Below, in pieces: positions 1-11,702 of a stretch of DNA of 64,000 bases. The position numbers were made by a program, and so were the translations under genes. The DNA lies in the NCBI GenBank assembly GCA_963682175.1, contig OY821777.1:2993501-3057500 (forward strand). Direction: 5' to 3'. The stretch comes from Triglochin maritima (taxonomy: Eukaryota; Streptophyta; Magnoliopsida; Alismatales; Juncaginaceae). Each line of letters begins with the position of its first letter. The stretch's first letter is position 1. A model generated the notes under the pieces. The model searched no databases. It saw only the letters and a program-made list of their open reading frames with translations, and was not told where the DNA came from.

Positions 1-238
1 GAATAAGAAGAAGAAGAAATCCTCAAGGAACTAGCAAACAACGATCATGTTACAGTTCCTTCGAATTACAGTCACATATCAAAGGTTTCTTAACCTAGAC
101 TGCTTGCACATCAACTTTAGGGACAGCCTAGGTATCTCACAATAAATAAATATCTATGAATCCTCATTAGAGACAGCTTTACCTATAATGTAGAAAAATC
201 AATAATTCAACATACCAAGGTGACACAAATTGAGATAC

Positions 239-2914
239 CTTTCAATGTTATAAGGTGTGACAGTTTCTGGATAAGTTAGATTAAGAGCAATGCTCCAAGG
301 AACACCCAATTCATCAATATTAATGGTTGGATCTGGAGTTATGACTGTTCGAGCCGAAAAGTCGACACGTTTCCCCATCAAGTTGCCTCTGATGCGGCCT
401 TCTTTGGCCTTCAATCTACTGCATATAGACTTTATGGGCCGCCCTGAACGCTGTGTGGCCTGAGGATGAAGGAAGTAACTCTGATCAGATAAATGAAACA
501 GATCTCAACTTCCAGGAAGAAGAAAAAAACCAATATCTACGTACTCTTGGCTGGCCAGGAAGCTCATTGTCAAAATATGTTGCGATATGAAATTGGAGCA
601 ATTGAGCAAACTCCGAGATAATATGAGCTGGAGCACCATTTCTTTCCTGCCTTCTAAGATTTTCATTGTGTCTAATTATCATAGCTAATTGATGGGTCAG
701 ATCATCCTGCAGATAAGAACACAGAAGGAAAAAAATTCAGAAAGCATATCAAAATCAATTCAAAGGCACAGAGGTGCTACTGTATTACAAAAATAATGAA
801 ATTAATAAAAATAAAGGTTCTCATGAACACATGGTGAAAGAAACTAAAGAATACTATTTTGAGGAAGGATTCTGGAAAAAAAATAAGGCAGTAGTCAGTA
901 GACAAATCCAATATATTACAAGTGAACCGCTATAAGCTCACCTCACTTCTTGAGGAGGCGTCCATCATAACAGAAGGACGAACTGGAGGAGGGGGAATTG
1001 GAAGCACTTGTAGTATCATCCAATCCGGGCGAGCATATTTTGGATCTAAACCTAAGAGGAGGCAGTCCTCATCACTTATCCTCTTCAAAACACTGAGAAC
1101 TCTCTCTGCTGAAAGAACCTGCTTCCTTTCAACTGGTTCAGGAAGCTGTTCTTGGTCATCATTTTTCTTCTTCTGAGCTTTATACTCAGCGACCATTTTC
1201 ATACCATCAATCGTAATATTTGGTTGCTGTGCACCACACCCTCCTCGACTTTTTTTAAGTGGTTCGTCAGAATCCTGCTGTCCTTGAACATCAATTTCAT
1301 CACCACCAGCGCACTTTTTCTTGCTTTTACAGGCATCATAAATTCTTTTTAGCCTGTTTTTGGGATTTCTTATTTTAAGAGCTTGCTTGAATCTAGTATC
1401 TTCCTGTGGAAAGCAACAGCAATAAAGTATGTTAACCCAATTAAAACAAGGATAAGGATTCCAAATAGTCCAAGTCAAGCTCAAAACAACATGCTAAAAA
1501 CTAAGTTAACTAACTACACTAGAGTATATCAGATTAGGTTGCTAATGGATTAGAACATTCAAAACATTTTTTCCCTGGGACAAAAACAGTTTATCCATTA
1601 CTAGTAGTGCTTCAAGAAGTACGAGAAAGGATATTCATAATTTTTTATAGATCGGTTGAATATTCATAATCATTAAGTACTACACATAACAGGAAGAAGA
1701 ATCAACAAGTGAAAAACTTATAAGCTCCTCAATTTTGAGAAAGGAAGGAAGCCTAGAACACATTTTGTTAAAGAAATTTCATAGAAGATTTCTATTAACT
1801 GGTATAGGGACGAAGTATACCCCAAAAACCAAAGTGCAGCTTGGAGCTGCAAACAAGGTAGAATGAGTGCTAAGTAACATCCACGCCCAAGCCTATATCT
1901 TCATCATAATCATCATTCCCTCACTGATTCACCAAATACTTAACCCAACAATTTCAGTTGCTTTAATTTGACAAGCTGTATGATGACTACTGCTACACGT
2001 CCACAAACAGTCCATAAGCCCGCAAATACCAAAACTATTTTGAGTTGCTTCAGCGGAAGTTCAAAACAAAATCTATAAGCTCTTCACTGTTCAATTTGAC
2101 CCACTTCTGCAATTCAAAGTGGTTTTTTCAAGATTCTGCTTGAGGCTAAATAAACCCAAGTTGACGGGGGATCAAATACCAATTACAAGTTTTAAGTTTT
2201 AAACACAACAGCACGACGAAGCAACACCGAGTTGCCTCACAACCAGTGTCAACTTAACACCAGTTGCAACTTTCAAGTTTAAACCACTATAGCACGACAA
2301 AGCAACACTGAATTGCCTCACAACCAGTGTCCACTAATACTTACCAATCACAAGTTTTAACTTTTAACTTTTAAACCACTATTGCACACCAGAACAACAC
2401 CGAATTGCCTCTCAACCAGCGCCCACTACTCAAAAGCCCAAAACCAACTCGTCCAATCACCCAACAAAAACCAATCGAAAGCAGACCTCATCAGCAAGTA
2501 ACTTGGAGCAATTGAAACAAACGCATCTCATAATAGCAAGCACGGTCTTCATGAACCCGATATGGTACATGGGCTTGGCGAGCTCGAGGTGGCCGAAGTG
2601 GCCGGAACACTCGGCCATATTGGCCATACACGTCTCGCACTTAACCTTCCGGTCGATGGTCCCGAGCCGGGGGTCGCTCAGCCCTCCCGGCTTCGGCTTC
2701 CCCCGCTCGGTGGTCTCCCCGTGCTCGATCTGCACCACCGACATTTGCCTCTGCAGGAAACACAATCCAACCGTCAGAGCCCTAACGAAAGGGCAAAATC
2801 GGAACTTTGGGGAGGTTTCGGGGTGGGTACGATTTCGTCGGGGCTGAGGATGCCAAACTGGACCGTCCGGACCTTGGCGACCTCGGCGGGGGAGAAGGGG
2901 AAGCGGGAGTCCAT
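239..2914 (-). CDS. NRPB1: RNA polymerase II largest subunit (RPB1), N-terminal part, runs off window
   Basis: This gene encodes the catalytic largest subunit of nuclear RNA polymerase II; about the first 397 residues are present. Coding exons on the minus strand are 2831-2914, 2487-2750, 942-1403, 545-706 and 239-459, all with GT-AG introns and compatible phases. The window edge lies in the following intron. The start at 2914 gives [20 protein letters not shown], the usual RPB1 N-terminus. Exon 2 carries the clamp zinc site ([20 protein letters not shown]) and [10 protein letters not shown]. Exon 5 has the invariant [20 protein letters not shown] segment. The Pol II assignment rests on these motifs, which differ from the Pol I, III, IV and V paralogues as known from the family. 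Intron 2 is long (1404-2486) and holds a small tandem repeat. No break is seen. Confidence 0.97.
2178..2434. repeat. Three-copy diverged tandem repeat in NRPB1 intron 2
   Basis: Three successive units of about 80-95 bases share the order AAGTTTTAA, GCAC(G)AC, CAACACCGA(G/A)TTGCCTC, ACAACCAGTGTC. The GCAC anchor falls at 2211, 2292 and 2384, so the spacings are 81 and 92. The copies have diverged but are clearly homologous. The array lies wholly inside the intron, close to the exon 2 donor. No function is evident. Confidence 0.75.
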
Positions 2915-2921
2915 GTTGGGG

Positions 2922-3057
2922 TTAGGGTTTGGGGTACGATTTGGGGTCGGATTTGGGGTTTCGGGCGGACGCGAGATCCCTTCCGGTGAAGAGACGACGC
3001 GAAAGGGAGAAAGGGTTCCACTAGGGAAATGGGGGAGGGGTGGGGGTCTATTTATAG
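2922..3057 (-). promoter_or_regulatory. NRPB1 core promoter and leader: TATA box and telo-box
   Basis: On the minus strand a TATA box (CTATAAATA) lies at 3049-3057, about 140 bases before the NRPB1 ATG. A telo-box (AAACCCTAA, 2922-2930) sits in the leader just before the ATG. Telo-boxes are frequent near the starts of plant housekeeping genes. The transcription start is inferred near 3020-3030, not seen. Confidence 0.55.
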
Positions 3058-3667
3058 ACGAGGGTGGTGGTTGGGGTGGGATATTCGGGTTATCGGGTTT
3101 GGATCCGCGTAGGGAATGGAAAATTGCACGTGGGTTATTTTATTTCTAGTTAGACAAATTCGTGGACAGGTTGGACATGGGTTTTTTTTTGAGTGTGTCA
3201 GATGTCTTGGGATCGAATTCAGTTTAATTTGGTGGTTAGTTGTTATCAGCTCACGTGTTATCATAGGTATTTTTTGGGGTTCTTATAAGACTTTTTTACT
3301 TGAAATCATGACACCACTCTAGCATGTCGTGTTAGATATGTACAAGCTACGAACTAGTATGAGATGGAACGAATTGAGTTCTCCAATATCATGGATGAGT
3401 CCTTTTTTCCTTCTCGCGAACAGGAAAGATGAAATAACGATTAAAGATTGTGTTTGGTATTTCTCAAATACGATTAGTTGATTACATGGAAGAAAAACAA
3501 GATAGTGAGATGCGCTCAACATACATGTAACTAGGAAAGTGTTGAAAAACAAGTGATCAAGTATTGTAATCTTCGTTCGTTACAAAATTAGTATTGTGTA
3601 TCTGCATCTTGAACAAGGGCAATGTTAGGATCTCAAGTTAGGAGGCACAATTTATATAACATACGTG

Positions 3668-4672
3668 AGAAAACCTAGGGTGTATTCTTCGTTTACAAGC
3701 ACTTGCGCGGCAGAAGTTCGTGTATGAAGTCGGAGATGACCATGCTATCCAGTTTCTCCAAGCTCTTTGGCTGGGCAGACCAATAATTTGTGAAAATTTT
3801 GGGGAAGTCCTCTACTATGATCTTGGAGCCCCGAGGGACATAAAAGTGGAGTCCTTCTTGCGAGATGGCTAGTGGAGGCTGCCACCACCGAGATCCGTAG
3901 CTATGGAGACAGTTTGGGAGTGGATCCGGAAGATAACACCATGTGAGGAAGAGGATATGCTTGGCTGGATTGGGGCACAATGTAGGTCTTTCACAACTAA
4001 GGTTGTGTGGGAATAGCTAAGGCGTCGACAGACTAAGGTCAGATGGGTCTTAACAGTATGACACCCTATGGCGATTTTGAAACATGCAGTACTACAGTGG
4101 AGGACGCTGTTAGGAAAACTACCTACTTAAAGTTGGCTACGACAGAGAGGCGTGAGGGTCATCATCTCTAGATGCGCATTATGTTGCAACGACTATGAGG
4201 ATGTCCAACATCTCTACTGGAGGTGTGGATTTACAAATGGCATATGGGAGTCAATGCATGATACTCTAGGGATACATGGGCAGTGTGCGGAGGGACTTCC
4301 GGAGGAGATAGATCGTATCAGGAGGTAAGGTGATTAGGTGGCTCGCACTTGGAGCAACGATGTACGTTTTGTGGGAGGAGCAAAACTTAAGGATAATGGA
4401 AGGAGAACAAATACGAAGGAAGATTTGGTATCGATTATAAAGGACATCGTGCGCATCAAAGGAGCTCAAAGGCCAAAGAATAGTGATCTTGAGAGGTTTA
4501 AGGTTCACTGGGCCTAGTAAAGTGTATCAGATGAATATTTATGTAGGGGTACGAGTAGTGTGTGTCTGAGTGGTGCATACAACATAACTCCAAACTCTGT
4601 ACTATTTGTAATAATAGATCCTGGGGGCTAGTCTTCCATTTTTGCTTTGCAAAAAAAGAAAACCTAGGGTGT
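3668..4672 (+). mobile_element. 5'-truncated LINE (non-LTR retrotransposon) with 15-16 bp target-site duplication
   Basis: The body at 3684-4656 is flanked by the direct repeat AGAAAACCTAGGGTGT (3668-3683 and 4657-4672), with a short A-run at its right end. This is the signature of target-primed insertion. Plus-strand frames, broken by stops and shifts, match the C-terminal end of a plant L1-type ORF2: a segment with VLYYDLGAPRD and FLRDG, then the reverse-transcriptase zinc-binding region ending CNDYEDVQHLYWRCGF. The reverse transcriptase itself is absent, so the copy was truncated at integration and is dead. The ORF-like minus-strand stretches here are shadows. Confidence 0.8.
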
Positions 4673-7140
4673 TCAAAATATAATACATACTTAACTATGT
4701 AAAATCTAAAATTGAAGGGAGAAAAATCCAATTGTAACATACTTAACTATATAAAATTCAAATTGGTATGCATTTTATATGCAAAACCCAAAATCCAAAA
4801 GCAACCTGAGCCCCTTTAATACTCAAGTGACACTGTCACTGATCTTGATCTTCATCTTCATCTTCCAACAAAGGTTTCTTTAGTGCAATAATAGACTAAC
4901 CTTAAGGTCAAATGCGACAAGGAGAATCAACTTTTCATAGAAAATGATGGCATCGCATGCCATCCGAAAATGTAGGAATATGGTAATACGCTTGATACTT
5001 GTCACCCCAAGTGCAAATGATAGTAAATGCAAACCATCTTTGATCTTTTACGAGGTGAAAGAGGAATTAGAAGGAAATGAGAGAGAAGAAAGGGCAGGAA
5101 GCAAAGAAGAAGGAAATTACAGAAAAGAATTAATGCGGAAAGATGAGAAAGGGTCAAGGAATAAGAGGTGTTTTGTCTTTTTTTTACAGTTCAACTTGAA
5201 TTTAAATTGATTAAAAAACAAACAAGACTGTTAAATCCAAACTATTTGTGTTCCTTTGACCAAGCAAGTTGGACTCAATAGGACGGCTTCACTTATCATT
5301 AGCGGTTAGCTTAATAATAAATGCAATACGTTATCACGTATAATGTTATATTAGTAATATCTAGTATTTTGCTGCTATTACTGCTCTTTGACTACTACCA
5401 AATTTGGCTTGGACTTGCTAATAATCTCGTTTAGACTTGATTTTAACTTGTTAGGTACGACTACACATATTCTTAACAAGGTAACCTCATCCGACAAAAA
5501 ATTGTTTGGTTCAAACTCAAACTCATTTATGTACAATCTCAACAGTACAAGCCCAAGTTGGACTAATCTTGCTGAAGTTCAATTAACCTCTTACACGGCT
5601 ACACCCTTACAGGCTTACATTAAACCAGTTCTTAAGTCGGAAAGAACAATAAATAATTAACAATGCAATTTCCATTAAGAATGTATGCAATTAATTAAAG
5701 CGTGATTACGAGTCAACTTTCACCATATACAAGTCAATATATATATATATTAACATAGTTATTGAACTATAACAGACTATTCCCGGATCCAAGCATGAGA
5801 TTGTAGTCCAAGTCGTTTAGCTTAAAGCAAACTCAAACCAAACTTGTCTTGGGCTGGCCTTCGGTAAGTTAATAAGAGCCAGAATTGTTTAACTTGGAAA
5901 TTAGCCATGTCAGATCAATTTCGAAGTCTAAATTTTCTAGGAGAGCTCACTTGTTCCTGAATCTGAGCACATAGAGAGAGCCCCATGGAAAAATCGGACT
6001 TTGTCGGACCCTATTAAGTTTGTTCTTCCTGTTTGGGTTCCCATATTCAAGTTCCAACATAGATGGAATAAAAATCTTACGGGCCAAAAAAATTCATGAC
6101 TTCCAAAAGTAAAAAAAAAAGTATGTTAGTACTAGATTTATCATTGCAAATGTTAGCTTGGTTATAACAACAGCTTCAATTTGATTCTAAAGTGTTGAAT
6201 TCATCCAGGAACAAGTTCTTATTCAAGTAGTGTACCAACAACGTTTAGTACTTTCTTTAGAAGTTCATTTGATTTGATGTGAATCAAGAATTGCACATTG
6301 GTTGGTCCTTAAAAAGGTTTCAAGGAAGTCCAAAAAATGGGAGGATGTACTGACAAGTCACAAGATTCATTCCTCACACTCACAGAGAAAAGAGATTTAT
6401 GTGGATGGGAGTTTGGCATCGCAACTAATGTTCGGTTCACTTACATGCTCGTACCCCTCACGTCCGCTTTTAATGGTTGTTTTCCAAATACAAAAAAATG
6501 AAACTGTTTGGATAATATTTGGATGCAATTTATGTGTTACAGCAGTTTAGTGGGAAAACTCAAGCTTAAAACGAGATATCCAAACGCATCCTAAAAATTA
6601 GGCCGTGTCATAGAGTTGAGAACTTTCTTACGTCAATCTCATCTAAACCTCAAACATCACTTCAACGTCCAATTTTACAAGGCCGACAGTTTCTTTTCTT
6701 CTTCATTTCCATCATTTTCTCTTGAGATGAATGAAAGTGACAGTGATTTTAGTGTTATATACATTAAGCCGGTAATCAAGGCAAGATAACTTGTTGTGAC
6801 CTCACCTTTAATCCACGCCTTCACACCTCCACCATCTCCTACAAATAAACAAATAGATTATCCAAAAAACTCAGTACATTTTAGTTATTCCATAACATCA
6901 ATGTTGAATCCTTCAACTACTAAATTAATCGCTTCCGTTAATTTTTATTAAGTGTGTTTCTTATACGCGTGTGAGGTGCTGTTTGATATAATATAGTTGT
7001 TCCTTCTACTAGAGTTGGGCACTTTTTGAGATTATCTTGGGTTTAATTAAGAGTGACTTCTCCACAAATCAAGGTAATAAGCCATAAGGCCCATAACGTG
7101 ATTTTATATTTCACACTCAAAGAACCAATAGACCCAAGTC
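4673..7140. other. Intergenic, no gene recognised
   Basis: The stretch is AT-rich and has no supportable coding region. A 26-base motif (ACATACTTAACTAT(G/A)TAAAAT...) is repeated about 53 bases apart near 4684 and 4737. A short TA microsatellite lies near 5738-5751. Around 6480-6595 there are pieces such as CTGTTTGGAT and ATCCAAACGCATCC facing each other, which resemble MITE ends, but no boundary or target duplication could be set. Confidence 0.5.
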
Positions 7141-7959
7141 AAATGTGTTGGACTATTGAGTTTGGGCTAGGCCCATGAATAGCTCAATTGAAGAAATCCA
7201 ATGTTGAGATGAAGACGAGAACTATTGCCCCATGTGCCATGTGCTCACCTCACTTTTTAGTCCCACATTGGTAAAGCTAACAAGTTGAAGGATGTTGATA
7301 AACATACTATTCACTTGTTACTTTGTAGGTGAAAAGAGAGGAGGAGAGAATTCTCCACACGTACGTGCCCGTCCAGGTCCGGGTCGAGGCGTGGCGTGGC
7401 AACGGGGGATTTGGAGGAAATTAGAGGGTTTAGCCTCAGGGTGATGGGTGTATTTATTATTGGACCTCAAGATAATTATTTTTTGCAATTAAGTCCTTGA
7501 CGGTTACAAGAACAAATACATATATATATCACGACAGTTTCATCCTAAAAAATACACACGTCTTATTTACCATCATCTCTCTACGGAAACCGTCCCTCTC
7601 CGGCGATTTCCTATCTCCGAATCCAAAGTTGTTCAACACCCGATTCTTGCGAGGTTCCGCGCTGCTTTCGTGGTATGTCGACTCCGGTGTGCGCCCGTTC
7701 GACGGTGAGACCGTTCTATCCTGGGAGAAAACCGGCAGACCATCAAACGCACTGGTATGTGGGCCGATATTTTCTCTGAGGCAAGTCGCCTTCCGACGGC
7801 TCAGTCTTTGAGGTCCTCTCTGATCACTGTTCCTTCGTTTCTTGTTTTCCTTTACATGTTTTTGTACGTTGGCTTTATCTGGATCCTTATGGAATATTTA
7901 CTCGACATATGTAACCCACTGTATTACATGATCATATTTGTAATTGTATCAACAAAATG
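7141..7959 (+). mobile_element. Solo LTR of an LTR retrotransposon, TSD AAATG
   Basis: The LTR runs from 7146 (TGTTGGACTATTGAG) to 7954 (TTGTATCAACA), 809 bases with TG..CA ends. It is flanked on both sides by AAATG (7141-7145 and 7955-7959), the 5-base duplication expected of LTR element integration. It contains the TCCCACATTGG motif common in plant LTRs and terminal-repeat miniature elements. No internal domain follows, so it is a solo LTR left by recombination. The two ORFs crossing it show no family features. Confidence 0.75.
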
Positions 7960-8553
7960 TTGGGTACGAAAACATAAGAAATAAACACGTATTTATGCAG
8001 ATAACATACATTTAAAGTGAATTCATTGTAACTTTTTTTATTATTAACCCAAGTCAAATGTGTAAGAATAGTAGTAGTGAAATGAGTCAACATAGAAAAG
8101 AACTGAAGCTTCACAACACCTAAATTGATGCACATACTTCAAGTTATTAACCTTAAATTAAGAAAGATACTTTCCCATGTATTAATGTACAACAATTCAA
8201 ATGAAGATTAGAGTTTACAAGTAGTTAAAACTTTTATGAACGACAAATTGTTCTAAATTTTCTTACTTCAGATATTCATAATCTTAAGAGTTTCACCAAC
8301 CAAGGCATAGAAGATGCAAAAGCAAAAGTGCATTTTAGTTAAGTATGGTTGTCTTTTACATGACAACATCATTATTGACTTCCTGCAAAATCCAAAACCT
8401 CACAAATTTACATTTTCCAACACAAACCAAACGCCTACTTTACAAGACAACCCTTGTAGCAACCCGAAATAACAAAACAGTCCTTGAGATCACTACATTT
8501 CCTCTCCCAAACCACTTCTTCCATTCCATTCCTCCCATTCTTCTTCCCCTCTC

Positions 8554-10797
8554 ATGGCAACTCCTTCTTCCTCCTCCCATCTCTACACCGAGGATTTGGA
8601 GCAGAGCGTGGTGCTCTCCTTCACGGGGCGTTTGGTCTCCATTCTCCTCACTTTCGTCTTCGCGACAGGTTCGTTTTGGTGTTCTTTGGGTCTGATTTCT
8701 TGGGTTGGGGAATTTGTTCGGTTGGGTTAGGATTTGAGTTGGGTGCTCTCTTAAAAATTGGATTTTGATGAGGTGGGTATGTTTGTTTTGGGGGTTGCTT
8801 TGGTTTTTCTGGTTTGGGTCGGGTTGTTGGTACCAAAAAACTGAAATTTTGGGTTTGTGTGATTGTAATTTGGAAGTTAGAGACATATAATGAAAGAGAG
8901 ATGTAGGGTTTTGGAATTCATGTGGTTTTATTAGGTTTAGTGCAGAATTAGTTGCTCAGGATCGAGTTGAAGACAGTTGTGGTTCTTAAAAGTGAAAGAC
9001 CCCATTTTGATGAAGTAATGATGTTTTTTTTCTGGTTGCGTCATATTTTAATAGTATAATAAAGTTATTGACTTGAAGGATTCAAAATGGTTCTTCAGGA
9101 ATGAAAGTGAAGAATTGCAGGAATTATGCCGGAATTGCAAAATTGCAGTAGATAAACTTTCTCAATTTTTGTGGATTTTTGTGGTTGTACCGACGTACTG
9201 TTTTGTTTCGTGGGGTTTCCCATGAAATCACTTGACATCGTAGAAGCTGAAATTAACCCTTGAATCCAAGTTTGCCTATATTGATGAGGAAAACAATGAA
9301 GTAAATACAATTTTCTATGAAGAGGTAGACAATTGTGGTTAATTTCAGCCAAGGCATCAAGATTCAAGCACATTGGTAACCTGAATTTTTTATTCTTTAT
9401 CTACCAGAGCATCATAGCAAATCCGAAAACTCGGGACAAATAGTTATACTTAAGGTTAGATGAAAGATTAGAAAGAAAGTGAACAACCAACTGCTAGGAC
9501 ATAGTTACTTCCAGATTATCCTGAAATAATTAAAAAGATTTTGATTGTGTCCTGGCTCTTTAGTCTTTACTTCACATATATCTCGTGAAGATGGGAAAGC
9601 TAGATGTTCTCATGATATGTGCTAATTTAATACTTCATTTTTTTGGAATTTCGATGTGGGTAAATCTAATATCGTTTCTTGCTTTGTTTGATTGCAGTGG
9701 GGTCATTTGCGGGAGCCATAACAGGAGCTTTGATAGGTTTAGCTACTGAAAGTGGCTTAATTCGGGGTGCTGGAGTTGGAGCCATTTCCGGAGCTGTATT
9801 TTCTATTGACGTTGTTGAATCTTCTCTTGCTATATGGCGTTCACATAGATCAGGGATTTGGAGTGTGATATTTGTGGTAAATATGTGCCTCTTATGTTGG
9901 TTTACAAGAACACATTTCTATTTACTATGCTTAAAAGCTGACTGTTAATCGAAACAAATGAAAACTCTGTTTAAAAGGGTCTCTTTTCTTTACGTAAACA
10001 GGATTTACAAAGGAATTCAGAAACAGAGTATACTCACAGGAAAAAAAATCACATTTCTAGAAAGACTAAACGTCAGTTCCAAGACAATTGAGAGAAATAC
10101 GATTTTCAATCATGTTTCTTGCAATTGAAAGCTGTAATATTCACATGAAACAATTTTATAATGTTTTCATGAATTATTCTGAAAATTGTTTTAGTTGATG
10201 TTAAATTCTTCTATCATTTGTTTTTGGCAGATCGATACAATAATGAGCCTTCTCAGTGGAAGACTTGTACGAGAGAAAATAGGCCCGGTCGTGCAGAATG
10301 CAGTATGGAGTCAGGTACCCTTAAGCTACCCCTTTTGAATCCAATAAAACAGACAGAAAATAAGAAAGGAGAAAAAAGTAATTAACAGCTGAGTTGTTCA
10401 ACAGATGAGTGCGGTCGACACCCCTTTCCGAGAGATCTTAGACATATTTGAAACTGGTGGAACAAAAGGCATGCTCGAAGATGCGGTCGATAAGCTCCCA
10501 AAGACATGTATCGCTCCAAAAAATGATGGTTTTGATGTGTCGGGAGAGAGAATTTGTTGTTCAGTTTGCCTTCAGGTAGGTCTTACACTTGCATCTGTTT
10601 TGGATTGGAATTAATAATTTCTTATTGTTCGTGCAAGTAATTTCATCGAAACTGACTGGAACTGTAATTTTCAGGAGTTCCAGCTTGGGGAAACAGTGAG
10701 AAACCTTCCTCATTGTCAGCACATGTTTCATCTTCCTTGTATCGACCCATGGTTAATGAAACACGCTTCTTGCCCACTTTGTCGTCGAGATCTCTAG
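8554..10797 (+). CDS. NEP1-interacting protein-like RING-H2 membrane protein (putative E3 ubiquitin ligase)
   Basis: Five exons (8554-8668, 9698-9876, 10231-10314, 10405-10575, 10675-10797) join in phase to give 223 residues. The N-terminal half is hydrophobic, with a glycine/alanine-rich membrane segment at about residues 22-75. That segment contains [20 protein letters not shown] and [19 protein letters not shown], typical of NEP1-interacting proteins (NIP/ATL25-27 group). The C-terminus is a RING-H2 domain: C178-x2-C181, C197-x-H199-x2-H202-x2-C205, then C216-x2-C219, ending a few residues before the stop. Family knowledge suggests a membrane-anchored E3 ligase; in Arabidopsis, NIP proteins interact with the plastid polymerase RpoTp. 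The start at 8554 is the first ATG that opens the hydrophobic N-terminus. All ligands are present and no break is seen. Confidence 0.93.
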
Positions 10798-11702
10798 ATG
10801 ACAGACTGTGGACTTGAATGGCAACGGCGAGGAGTGAAGAGGAAATGTATTTTTAGTGTTTATATTAAAATAGCAGATGTTTTATTACTTTCTTCTTTCG
10901 TTTTCGACTGCACTGTCGCTCCTTAATTCTCCTGTTCAGGGATTTTTGTATATATATTACTCCACAGATTTAGTAGATATGTACGTGAGAGTGACTGATG
11001 TTATATACTTAAACTAATGACTTAACAATTTCACTTTTAAACATGTACGATTCATTCCTTTTTGGGGAGCTTCAGAAGGTATTTCTTCTTCTTCTTCTTC
11101 TTCTTCATCTTTTTAAGAATTAAAACCTTCATTTTCAAGAGAAAGCAGCAGCAGCATAAAGTTGCAGATGTGATTTTAGATCGAAGTTAGTTTAAAATCA
11201 ATGTAGTTTGAATTGGCCTTCACTAAGGTAATTATCTACGTGTTTGTTTGGGCGTTTTGGGGTTGAATATCCACATAAGTTGGAATTCTAAATGATTATA
11301 AGTTAGAAAATCACATCGCAAGAATTTTCAGGTAGATTCTTGGATTCATGTTCACTTTCTTCTCATAATCAGAAATTTAAGGTTCTTAGTCTTTTGGTGA
11401 CATTCTAGTAAAATCTCGACCTAAATAGTTGAAACAAACAGATCCTCTGATGAATAATCCAGTGATGGGTTTCATTTTGCACGCTTTTGCAAGTGGCAAT
11501 ATAGAGAGACATAAATAATGATGGGCGCCGGATACTTAACCAATGCTTTCCTTCATAATCTCATCATCCACTGAACACTTGAACACAGTTGTGGGTCTAT
11601 AATCACATTCATTATAGTACAAAATGCTACCATGGGTGTATAGTAGCACAATTAGTACACCTGCTTGGTCACATTAAATTTAGTGTAACTTAGCAATGTG
11701 TT
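10798..11702. other. 3' regions of two convergent genes
   Basis: This is the gap between the RING-H2 gene (plus) and the PP2C gene (minus), which converge here. It should hold both 3' UTRs. A (TTC)n microsatellite sits at 11083-11107. No other gene is seen. Confidence 0.6.

Noticed and set aside
1..238. Next NRPB1 exon at the left edge
   Set aside because: The minus strand shows no frame matching the following conserved segment; the window begins inside the intron.
2562..3149. 195-codon plus-strand open frame
   Set aside because: It is antisense to NRPB1 exons 1-2 and the promoter.
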